This document shows, in pieces, positions 22,800-32,590 of a stretch of 64,000 bases of DNA. The stretch's first letter is position 1; each line of letters begins with the position of its first letter. The position numbers were made by a program, and so were the translations under genes. A model generated the notes under the pieces. The model had not been told where the DNA came from and did no database searches. It saw only the letters and a list, made by a program, of their open reading frames with translations. Origin of the DNA: Platerodrilus igneus (taxonomy: Eukaryota > Arthropoda > Insecta > Coleoptera > Lycidae); contig JARFIW010000999.1 in the NCBI GenBank assembly GCA_036346225.1, positions 286,001-350,000 on the forward strand, read 5' to 3'.

Positions 22800-22803
<4 letters not shown>
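20966..22803 (-). mobile_element. TAL-B LTR-like unit B4
   Basis: 1838 bp, ending CTCTTATCATAACA next to (TA)n. The left terminus is eroded (TGACATGATAACG). Shares CTCGGCTAGCTCAG (about 21059), AAAGCCAGCAAAAAT (about 21320), GAACGTTC (about 21363) and CTCTGACCTGTAG (about 21503). It preserves the uninterrupted form of the site where unit B1 carries the family E insert. Confidence 0.65.

Positions 22804-22840
<37 letters not shown>
22804..22840. repeat. (TA)n linker 3
   Basis: TA tract between TAL-B unit B4 and mariner copy 1. Confidence 0.95.
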
Positions 22841-22843
<3 letters not shown>

Positions 22844-23711
22844 CGATAAGTACTTAGCCTCACCGCCCGATGGCGCCACTCTCGTAAGAAAAATTTACTA
22901 TCGTGTAGTACATTCTCGTAGACGGCTACTGTCAAAATTTCAACCGAATTAGACTCGTAGTTTTGTATTGATCGCGTGCGGAAGCGGGCGTTTCCGCGGA
23001 TTTTAGAAAAATGTATAAAGGGCAATATAGGTCGGTGATTCGATTCTTGTTCTTGGAAGGAAAATCGCGCAGCGAAATCAAAAGGTGCTTGGATGCTGTG
23101 TATGGTGACTCTTCTCCTTCGATGGCGACCGTCAAAATTGATTTTACGAGTTTCAATGTGGTCGCACGTCGTTTTTTGATGAGTCACGCTCAGGTGCCCC
23201 GAATACGGCTACCACGAAAGATAACATGATAAAAATTCACGATCTCGTATTGGCAGACCACCGATTGAAGGTGCACAAGATAGATGAGACAGTAGGCATC
23301 TCAAAAGACCGCGTGGGTCAAATCCTTGCATAAAATTTTGAGCATGAAAAAGCTGTCGGCGCGATGTGTGCCGCGTTTGCTCACTCCGGACAATTAGCGC
23401 AACTGCCCTCGCCACGACCAAATTGGTCAAATTGGACTACGAACTGCTGTCCCATCCAGCGTATTCTCCATATGTGGCGCCGTGCGACTTCTTTTTGTTT
23501 CCAAACTTGAAAAAATCACTCGCCGGGCACAAATTTGAGATGAGGGAGTCATCGCCGTCACAGAAGCCTACTTTGCAGATCTCGAGAAAACGTATATTTC
23601 AGACGGGTTAAAGAAGTTGGAGCATTCCTGAGTCAAGTGTAACGAGCTAACAGGAGACTATGTTGAGAAATAAATATCGACTTTTCCAAAAAATTTATTT
23701 TTTTTTGTAGG

Positions 23712-23712
<1 letters not shown>
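22841..23712 (+). mobile_element. Internally deleted mariner, copy 1
   Basis: About 0.87 kb against about 1.3 kb for a full mariner. The 5' leader reads GATAAGTACTTAGCCTCACC and the 3' end TTTTTTTTGTAGGCTTA, then (TA)n. It carries the two ends of a mariner transposase with the middle removed. Mariners insert at TA, so a (TA)n tract is a permissive site. Confidence 0.85.
23011..23680 (+). pseudogene. mariner transposase remnant
   Basis: The N-terminal helix-turn-helix part is at 23011-23229: QYRSVIRFLFLEGKSRSEIK, LDAVYGDSSPSMATVK. Frame-shifted pieces follow (IHDLVLADHRLKVH, AVGISKDRVGQIL-like, then KLSARCVPRLLTPDN). After the deletion, KLVKLDYELLSHPAYSP and VAPCDFFLFPNLKKSLAG hold the third catalytic Asp (VAPCD). 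The first two catalytic Asp blocks (VDETW-type and HDNA-type) are missing. Non-functional. Confidence 0.88.

Positions 23713-23764
<52 letters not shown>
23713..23764. repeat. (TA)n linker 4
   Basis: TA tract between mariner copy 1 and TAL-B unit B5. Confidence 0.95.
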
Positions 23765-25603
23765 TGCTATGCTATTCGCGAAATTTTCATGCCCTTACTT
23801 TGCTATCAACTGGAATTCTTGATCCCCTTCGTTGTGCGCCTTATTAATTTTCTACGTACTCTAAATTATTGGACCACCATTTTAATATTCACTATAAATT
23901 GTAATTATCTCCTCCTCCGGCTGTCTTCTTAATATTGCTATCAACTTAACTGGACTTTATCTTAAAACAACTTCGTCTACCAATCGCAAGCTTCGATACG
24001 TTACCGCCTTGCGTGTTATCAATTTCCTATTCAAGTTGTGGCTCCGCCTTTGTACTATTTGAATCTTATGACCTCGGCTAGCATTTATTTGGAATTATAA
24101 AATTCAGTAAATTTCGATTTTATATAATGAAACCAATATGTTATGTACAGCTTTTGAAATTATTGGAAATACACTTTTCAATTAGTTAATGTTGTAAATT
24201 TCATTTATTAACAATCATCTACGATTTAATCAAAACCCAAAGTCACCAAAAACCTATTATCTTTATCAACGAAGTGTAGAATATTCTAAATCTGTTATCA
24301 TATTATTCACTTTATACTTATGCAACTTCTTTTGTTTGACTTTTCACATTCATATTATATTAAGCAAATTCAATATTCAAAATAAAAAAAAATATAGAAA
24401 AATAAAATGTCTTATAACTAAAAATCTGACCTGGTCTACTTCTTCACATCGACGCTTCCATTAAAATTTATCTTCCCCAATTCTGGATTACATTTAAATT
24501 ATTGCCATTACACTATGGACTAACATTATTAATTTATGCACCCCCAATTTATTGTCGTTTCATATCAAACTTCTTCTTGTTATCATTCAATTTTCTCAAA
24601 CTTCGAATTGTATTATTCTTCCCCCAGACATCAAAATTGTATTAACTGTATTTTCCCCTGGACTTCAAAATTGTATTACTGTATTTTCCCTTGGGCTTTT
24701 TTATGTTTTAGTTTAAAATGAATTCACGAAAAATTTACTTACGTTTTAATCGGCAATTATAATCTTCATATTAGCACTTGTTTTATCTTTCACTTTTAAA
24801 ATTTACGTATTGCTTTATTTCATACCGACGCACTTCGGCCTTTGTCGAGTTCAAAACTAACCTCGTTATCACGGTGCTTGCTAATATATTCATTTCCCAC
24901 TCTATCCGTGGGTATGGTCTAGAACTCGTCGCTTATTTCTGACCAATCAAATAATTACATTTAAAGCAGTTTCTGATGTAATGCTCCACGATTCCCCATA
25001 ATCGTAACCTGCTTGCAGCTGTCTTTCGTTATCAACATGCTGTGTTTTGATAGATTTAATTGCTTTTCCATAAACAACTGATGCAACTCGACTTTAAATT
25101 TTTATATTTACATGCGATTCACGCAATTTTTAATCATTTTTCTTATCAAAAATGGTTAGGTATTTGTACGCATTTATATTAGCTACCTAAAGCTCTATTT
25201 CTATCTCCGTATTAATCTAATCGTCTAGAACTCTTCTGAATGCGTGTCTAATTACACTTTATCGTTTACTTATAAATATACGCGTCCTTCCACTGAAAAA
25301 TATCATTATCTGCTTTACCTAAATTAACTAAACTTTATCTCCAGGGTATTCAATATTTACTATCTACTTAATGAATGTATTTCTCATTCCTACGCCAACT
25401 ATGCGTCTTCCTAGGTTTATCTGCGTCGCTTAAAACTATTTCTACTTTATATACAGGGTGTTGACTGCTTACTATCTACAAACTATGTCTATTTCTCAAT
25501 TCTTCACTAAATAACGTGCCGTTTTCTGCTGCCTATGGTAATTTCTTTTTTCCAAATGACCTTTACTATAAAGTACACCCTTAAACAACCCCTTATCACA
25601 GCA
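23765..25603 (-). mobile_element. TAL-B LTR-like unit B5
   Basis: Runs TGCTATGC to CCCTTATCACAGCA, 1839 bp. Has CTCGGCTAGCA at about 24073 and ATCTGACCTGG at about 24424. The most diverged TAL-B unit internally. Its right end is separated by only ten TA bases from the start of TAL-C unit C1. Confidence 0.65.
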
Positions 25604-25613
25604 ATATATATAT
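25604..25613. repeat. Short (TA)5 linker
   Basis: ATATATATAT between the CAGCA end of B5 and the TGTAGTGG start of C1. Confidence 0.9.
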
Positions 25614-26480
25614 TGTAGTGGTTTTAGAGGGTTAAATTTAGGTATGAACAAGGCAATTTTAAACACCCTGTATAGAGGAAACAACCATAATTTAGGTGCG
25701 AAATTTATTTCATTTAGTTAATTTAAAGTAAAGTATTACCATAATTTTACAATTAGTGATTAAAATTTAGTTTGGTTCGTAAAGAAAATAAATTGTATAA
25801 GCAAATGCAAATTATTAATTAATTTAATTGAGTTTAAGTAAAAGGGAAATAACGTCTAAAACGCATAAGAGCATGAAAAATCGATAATACGAAGGCGAAA
25901 CGCTTTACTAACAAACAAACACGTCGAATAAATGAAATACTTTAAAACGCAAACTCCTAGAAATGTTATTTTAAAACGTTCGTTAATTGAACACCTGCAT
26001 GTTTTGGAAAGATCATGTTCTCCTTATTTGTGTAGATAAAAGACAAGTTTCGAGGTATATTGTGCAAACGGTCGGATGTTTCGCATAAATGCTAACCAAA
26101 AGTTTCCTTAAAGCGCAGAAGGGATAGACAATCAATGATATGCTTCGGAATGAGACAGGCATAATAGCAGTTCACTTCGAAATGCACGTATTCAGTCTAC
26201 GTGGGTTAGATAGCACGCGGACAATAATATCGATTTTCTACCACTTAAGCGAGGGCAGAAGAAAACATCTAATATGCATAAAAGAAGAATAGAGTTAATA
26301 TAGGCGAGGTTTTTAAGACGTCACTGAATATATCAATTGAATGCGGGTTTTTCGGAAAATATCATATCAACGAGCTAAATTTCGAAGATTTTAAAATCGG
26401 TTATACCAAAATTTGAAGAACGAGTTAGTTTAATTAAGTATTTCGCGTGAAGAGTGGCCTAGAGGTGGCATTTTGAATTG

Positions 26481-26489
26481 TATAAATAC
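26481..26489 (+). promoter_or_regulatory. TATA box of TAL-C unit C1
   Basis: TATAAATAC, conserved at the same relative place in C2 (28624), the inverted C copy (about 31697, minus), the diverged unit D (about 33814, minus) and the TAL-A LTR (41675-41684, minus). Predicted start about 30 bp downstream, near GCATCGCTCTC. Confidence 0.6.
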
Positions 26490-26930
26490 TCTAAGAGAAT
26501 TAGCATCGCTCTCTTTGGTATTCTGGTCGTTTTTTTGACTTCGCTTTTTAACTTTGTTAATTTGAATTGCTTACTACGTACAGAAATCTACTAACGAGCT
26601 TGTAAGTATTTAAAATTTAAATTAAATAGTACAGTGTTGGCCTCATAGTTTGAAACGCGGATAGTGGCGAGTTTTATTTTAACTGGAGGTGCAACAGATA
26701 TTTTAACAAGCTCGTAAAGTAAAGTAAAGTAACGTAAATTAAATTATGAAATAAGAAAAAGTGTAATATACTTGGATTTGAATTTGGATGGATCTTGAAT
26801 GAATAGCATGCAGCACAACTTAGATGGTGTTCATCTATAAATAGTTGGAGGCGGCAAGCAGAGCAGAACCACGAAACCGATGGTACAAGAACTTGACTTC
26901 ATCGTCAACGGAGTAGGGATCTTCAAGAAA

Positions 26931-26943
26931 TTCCAGGTAACGC
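26931..26943 (+). promoter_or_regulatory. Conserved splice-donor-like site in TAL-C
   Basis: TTCCAG|GTAACGC about 425 nt after the predicted start. Equivalent CAG|GT sites occur in C2 (about 29045), unit D (about 33349, minus) and TAL-A (about 41138, minus: TTCAG|GTAAAT). Suggests a non-coding first exon. Confidence 0.45.
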
Positions 26944-27765
26944 ATTAGAATTTGCTGTTTTTTATAAACTAGGAAAAGGATTGTGATGTGTGAGAGTGAA
27001 CTGTGATGGTATTTTGCACTATTTTTGCGTATTGAAAATAATACGTATAACTAACTTTGATTATGGTATTTGAATATAAATTTAAAGTGTATATAAAGCT
27101 TATTAACATTCCTCATGAATTTAAAATTTTATTGTTTAGAGTACATGGGTTTTTTTGTGTTTGTAGTAAGAGTATGCAAAGTACAAGGCATACATTAATA
27201 AAATAAACTGGGTTATCATGAGTTCACCATACTCCAGCGTGTACTAATTAAAAATAATTATAAATAAAAAAGAAAACAATAAGGTATTATTCAGGGCCCA
27301 TTTACTCCTGTTACATTCAATGTGTTTAATATTTCAATTTAAAATCTTGGACTTTACAAAGATAGAATTTATTGAGGTGTATCTTGAGCACCGAAATGTA
27401 AATAATCTTGAATTTTTATTTGTAAATAGTGGTAAATAAATATTGTATGATTGTTGTATTATTTTGTGGTTTTATTGCGAGTGTGCGTGAATGATAGAGA
27501 GTATGATAAGTAAATCTAGGTATCCAAGAGGAGGCCCAACTGAGATAGCCAGGGAGCTGTTGAAGTGATTAAGTTGATGGAAGCAGAATCTGGGTAAGAA
27601 TTATTTTTTTGAAAATTCTCCTTTTTGTGAAATTTATGACGATTTTTGGTAAATTAATAAAATGCTCGAAGGTTTTTTTTTACTCTGGCGAGGCTTTATA
27701 GAGATAATACTGCAATTTATGACGCCCAATTCGTGAGGCTCGATTCATACAGGCATAACACGGCA

Positions 27766-27811
<46 letters not shown>
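27766..27811. repeat. (TA)n linker 5
   Basis: TA tract, with one ATTTATA imperfection, joining C1 to C2 head-to-tail. Confidence 0.95.
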
Positions 27812-27814
<3 letters not shown>

Positions 27815-29807
27815 AGTGGTTTTAAAAGGTTAAATTTAACTATAAACAAAGCAACTTGAAACACCCTGTATAGAGGAAACAACCAAAATTTACGTGCGAA
27901 ATTTATTTCATTTAGTTCATTTTAAAGTAACAAGTATTACCATAATTTTACAATTAATGAATAAAATTTAGTTAGGTTCGTAAAGAAAATGAATTTTAAA
28001 AGCCAATGCAATTAATTTATTAATTTAATGGAGTTTAATTTAACGGTTAATTACGTATAATACGCATAAAAGCATGAAAAATCGATAATACCAAGGTGAA
28101 ACGCTTTGCTAACCCATAAACAGCCGTTGAATATAAAATACCTTGAAAAGCCAACTCTTAGGAATGTTGTGTTAAAACGTCGGTTATTTGAACACCTGCA
28201 GGTTTTCGAAATGTCAGGTTCCCCTTATTTTTATAGATAACAAGCAAGTTTCAAAGAATATTAGTTAAACGACAGTCGCAAAGCACGTATATCAGTGCAC
28301 ATGGAGTAAATTTGAAACGCGGACAGTAATATCGATTTCTACCACTCAAACAAGGTTAGAAGGAAACATATAATATGCATAAGAAAGGGACAGGGTTAAT
28401 ATAGGCGGGCTTTTTAAGACATCAATTGATGTACTATTGGTCGATATAGTTAGTTGTACATCAGACAAACACGGGAATATTGAATGTTAATTTTTCGGAA
28501 AATATCGTAACGACGCGCTAAATTTCGGGGATTTCGAAAACGGTTGAAACAAAATTTGAGGAAGTGTTATTTTAAATTAGATTTATCACGGGAAGAGTGG
28601 CCTAGAGGTGGCATTCGGAATCATATAAATACTCGAAGAGAATTAGCATCTCTCTCTTTAAACTTCGATCTCTTAGTATTTTCACCGCTTCAGAATACGA
28701 GTTTGTAAGTATACATATTTTTAAATTAAATAGTACAGTATTGGCATCATAATTTGATACGTGAATAGTGGCGAGTTTAAATTTTAATTTGAGGTGCAAC
28801 ATTTATCTTAAACAAGCTCGTGAAGTGACGTGAAGTAACGTAAATTTAAATTAAATTAAACTAAAGTACGCAAGTATGAAAGAAGTGTAATTAATTTGGA
28901 TTTGGATGTGGATGCACCGTGAAGGCAGAGCAAACAGCACAACCTAAATGGGGTTCATCTACAAATAGCTAGAAGCGGCCAGCAGAGCAGAGCGAAACAA
29001 CTTAACGGCATCGTTAACGGAGTGGAGATCTAAAAGAAATTCCAGGTAACGCTTTAAAATTGTTGTTGTTATGAACTATGAAACTATGAAAATTGTGTGA
29101 CGTGTAAGAGTAAATTTTGAAGGTATTGTGCATTATTGGCGTATTGAAAATAATACGTATAACTAATTTTATTATGGTATTTAAATAGAAATCTAAAGGT
29201 GTATATAAAGCTTATTAACGTTCCATCAGGAATTTAAAATTTTATTGTTACAGTACATGAGTTTTTGTTTGTTGTAAGAGTATGCGAAGTACAAAAGCAT
29301 ACATTATTCATAATTAACTGGATTATCATGAGCTCACCATACTCCAGAGTATACTAATTTAAAATAAATTATAAATAAAGAAAGAAAATAAGGTATTATT
29401 CAGGGCCCGTTTACTCCGGGTATATTCAATGTGTTTAATATTTTAAATTAAAATCCAGGACAGTACAAAAATAGGATTTATTGAGGTGTAACTTGATCTC
29501 TGAAATGTGGATAATCTTGAATTTTATTTGTAAATAGTGGTAAATAAATATTGTATGATGGTTGTATTATTTTATGGTTTTATTGAGAGTGTGCGTGAAA
29601 GATACAGAGTATAATAGTGAATCTAGATATCCAAGAGGAGGCCCAACTGAGCTAGCCTGGGAACTGAAGAAGAATTAAGGTGATGAAGAGAGGAATCTGG
29701 TAAGAGATTATTTTTTTGAAAAATTTTTCTTCTGTGTGCAAGTTTCGATTTTGTAAAAATGAAAATAAATTAATTTTTGAATCTACTGAGGTTACCTAAG
29801 TAACACG

Positions 29808-29810
<3 letters not shown>
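27812..29810 (+). mobile_element. TAL-C LTR-like unit C2
   Basis: 1999 bp from TGTAGTGGTTTTAAAAGG to AACACGACA. Same landmarks as C1: TATAAATAC at 28624, TTCCAG|GTAACGC at about 29045, AATAAATATTG at about 29544, and CAACTGAGCTAGCCTGG at about 29645. It forms the left arm of a large inverted repeat with 30564-32523. Confidence 0.7.

Positions 29811-29846
<36 letters not shown>
29811..29846. repeat. (TA)n linker 6
   Basis: TA tract between C2 and mariner copy 2. Confidence 0.95.
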
Positions 29847-29849
<3 letters not shown>

Positions 29850-30563
29850 GACATTCTGATAAGTACTTAGCTTCACCGCCCGATGGCGCCACTATCGTAA
29901 GAGAAATCTACTATCGTGTAGTACATTTTCGTAGACGGCTACTGTCGAAATTGTGCCGAATCGGACTAGTAGTTTTGTTTTGATGGCGTGTGCAAGCGGA
30001 CGTGACCGCGGATGTTAGAAAATTGGAAAAAGGGCAATATTGGTCGGTTACTCGATTCTTGTTTTTGGAAAGAAAATCGCGCAGCGAAGTCAAAGAGTGC
30101 TTGGATGCTGTGTATGATGACTCTTTTCCTTCGATGGCGACCGTCAAAATTGATTTAACGAGTTTCACTGTGGTTGCACGACGTTTTTTGATGAGTCACG
30201 CTAAGGTGTATAACATGACAAAAATCCACGATCTCGCATTGGCAGACCACTGATTAAAGTTGCGCGAGATAGCTGAGACAGTAAGCATCTCAAAAGGCCG
30301 CGTGAGTCATATCCTTGCATAAAATTTTGGACTTGAGAAAGCTGTCGGCGCGATGTGTGCCGCGTTTGCTCACTCCGGACAACAAGCGCAACCGCCCTCG
30401 CCCGGCCAAATTGGTAGAATTGGACTATGACTGCTGCCCCATTCACCGTATTCTCCAGATTTGGTCCCGTGCGACTCCTTTTTGTTTTCAAATTTAAAAA
30501 AGTCACTCGCCGGGCAGAAATTTGAGTCGAATGAGGAAGTCATCGCCGCCACGGAGACCTATT
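29847..30563 (+). mobile_element. Internally deleted mariner, copy 2 (3' truncated)
   Basis: Starts TTAGGACATTCTGATAAG directly after (TA)n. Carries the same internal deletion as copy 1: CACTCCGGACAA is joined to CCGCCCTCGCC and CCAAATTGGT. Truncated before the mariner 3' end, where it meets the inverted TAL-C arm at a shared GCAAAATCGA-like stretch. Confidence 0.85.
30015..30563 (+). pseudogene. mariner transposase remnant, copy 2
   Basis: Fragments in several frames: LEKGQYWSVTRFLFLERKSR, LDAVYDDSFPSMATVK, then MTKIHDLALADH, then KLSARCVPRLLTPDNKRNR, directly joined to PAKLVELDY and a YSPDLVPCD-type stretch with the third catalytic Asp. The first two catalytic Asp blocks are absent, as in the copy at 22841. 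Non-functional. Confidence 0.85.
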
Positions 30564-32521
30564 TTGCAAAATCGAAACTCTCACACAGAAGAAAAATTTT
30601 TCAAAAAAAATAATCTCTTACCCAGAGTCCTCTCTTCATCACCTTAATTTTTCTTCAGTTCCCAGGCTAGCTCAGTTGGGCCTCCTCTTGGATACCTAGA
30701 TTCACTATTATACTCTGTATCTTTCACGCACACTCTCAATAAAACCATAAAATAATACAACCATCATACAATATTTATTTACCACTATTTACAAATAAAA
30801 TTCAAGATTATCCACATTTCAGAGATCAAGTTACACCTCAATAAATCCTATTTTTGTACTATCCTGGATTTTAATTTAAAATATCAAACACATTGAATAT
30901 ACCCGGAGTAAATGGGCCCTGAATAATACCTTATTTTCTTTCTTTATTTATAATTTATTTTAAATTAGTATACTCTGGAGTATGGTGAGCTCATGATAAC
31001 CCAGTTAATTATGAATAATGTATGCTTTTGTACTTCGCATACTCTTACAACAAACAAAAAAACTCATGTACTCGTAACAATAAAAATGTTAAATTGCTGA
31101 TGGAACGTTAATAAGCTTTATATACACCTTTAGATTTCTATTTAAATACCATAATAAAGTTAGTTATACGTATTATTTTCAATACGCAAATAATGCACAA
31201 TACCTTCAAAATTCACTCTTACACGTTACACAATTTTCATAGTTCTATAGTTTATAACAACAACAATTTTAAAGCGTTACCTGGAATTTCTTGTAGATTT
31301 CCACTCCGTTGACGATGCCGTAAAGTTGTTTCGCTCTGCTCTGCTGGCCGCTTCTAGCTATTTGTAGATGAACCCCATCTAGGTTGTGCTGTTTGCTCTG
31401 CCTTCACGGTGCATCCACATCCAAATCCAAATTAATTACACTTCTTTCATAATTGCGTACTTTAGTTTAATTTAATTTAAATTTACGTTACTTCACGTCA
31501 CTTCACGAGTTTGTTTAAGATAAATGTTGCACCTCAAATTAAAATTTAAACTCGACACTATTCACGTATCAAATTATAATGCCAATACTGTACTATTTAA
31601 TTTAAAAATATGTATACTTACAAACTCGTATTCTGAAGCGGTGAAATAAATAAGCGATCTAAGTTAAAAGAGAGGACGATGCTAATTCTATCCGAGTATT
31701 TATATGATTCCGAATGCCACCTCTAGGCCGCTCTTCCAGTGAAAAAGCTAATTTAAAATAACACTTCCTCAAATTTTGTTTCAACCGTTTTCGAAATCTC
31801 CGAAATTTAGCGCGTCGCTACGATATTTTCCAATAAACCCGACTTCAAATATTCTCGTGTTTGTCTGTTCTAGAACTAACTATCGACCAATAGTATATCC
31901 ATTGACGTCTTAAAAATCCCGCCTATATTAACGCTGTCCCTTTCTTATGTATATTATATGTTTCCTTCTAACCTTGTTTGAGTGGTATTAATCGATATTA
32001 CTGTCCGCTTTTCAAATTTACTCCATGTGGACTGAATACGTGCGTTTTGAAATGGACTGTCATTATGCCCGTCTCATTCCGACGTATTTCATTGACCGTC
32101 TATCCTTTCTGCGCTTTAAGGAAACTTTTAGTTAACATTTTTGCGAACTCTCCGACCGTTTACCCGATATTCTTGGAATACTGTCTTTTATTTACACAAA
32201 CAAGGGGAACCTGACATTTCGAAAACATGCAGGTGTTCAATTTACCGACGTTTTAACACAACATTTCTAAGAGTTGGCTTTTAAGGTATTTTATATTCAA
32301 TGGCTGTTTTATGTGTTAGCAAAGCGTTTCACCTTGGTATTATCGATTTTTCATGCTTTTATGCGTATTATACGTAATTACCCGTTCAATTAAACTCCAT
32401 TAAATTAATAAATAAATTGCATTGGCTTCTAAAATTTATTTTCTAAATCTTATTCATTAATTGTAAAATTATGGTAATACGTGTTACTTTAAAATGAACT
32501 AAATGAAATAAATTTCGCACG

Positions 32522-32523
<2 letters not shown>
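30564..32523 (-). mobile_element. TAL-C LTR-like unit, inverted copy, 5' truncated
   Basis: Reverse complement of most of C2 with only scattered differences: for example GGTAGTTACACC-type stretches, the box-A-like GGCTAGCTCAGTTGGGCC at about 30665, and the splice-donor and TATA landmarks in minus orientation. The first 76 or so bases of the LTR (the TGTAGTGG end) are missing; the unit stops at CGCACGTAAAT directly against (TA)n. Confidence 0.7.
30664..30681 (+). promoter_or_regulatory. Box-A-like motif in TAL-C
   Basis: GGCTAGCTCAGTTGGG matches the Pol III box A consensus TRGCNNAGYNGG. It lies antisense to LTR transcription in the inferred U5. Related forms occur in B1, B2, B3, B4, C1, C2 and D. 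No box B was seen downstream, so Pol III activity is unproven. Confidence 0.35.

Positions 32524-32588
<65 letters not shown>
32524..32588. repeat. (TA)n linker 7, the longest
   Basis: About 64 bp of TA between the truncated inverted TAL-C copy and unit D. Confidence 0.95.

Positions 32589-32590
<2 letters not shown>

Larger units (their letters stand above)
25614..27765 (+). mobile_element. TAL-C LTR-like unit C1
   Basis: 2152 bp from TGTAGTGGTTTTAGAGGG to AACACGGCA (TG...CA), inside TA tracts. Plus-strand order: TATAAATACT at 26481, splice-donor-like TTCCAG|GTAACGC at 26931-26943, AATAAATATTG at about 27436 (polyadenylation-signal-like, followed by a GT-rich stretch), and the box-A-like motif in antisense (CAACTGAGATAGCC) at about 27538. 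This is the expected U3-R-U5 order of an LTR: U3 about 25614-26510, R about 26511-27455, U5 to 27765. No coding region. Confidence 0.7.
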
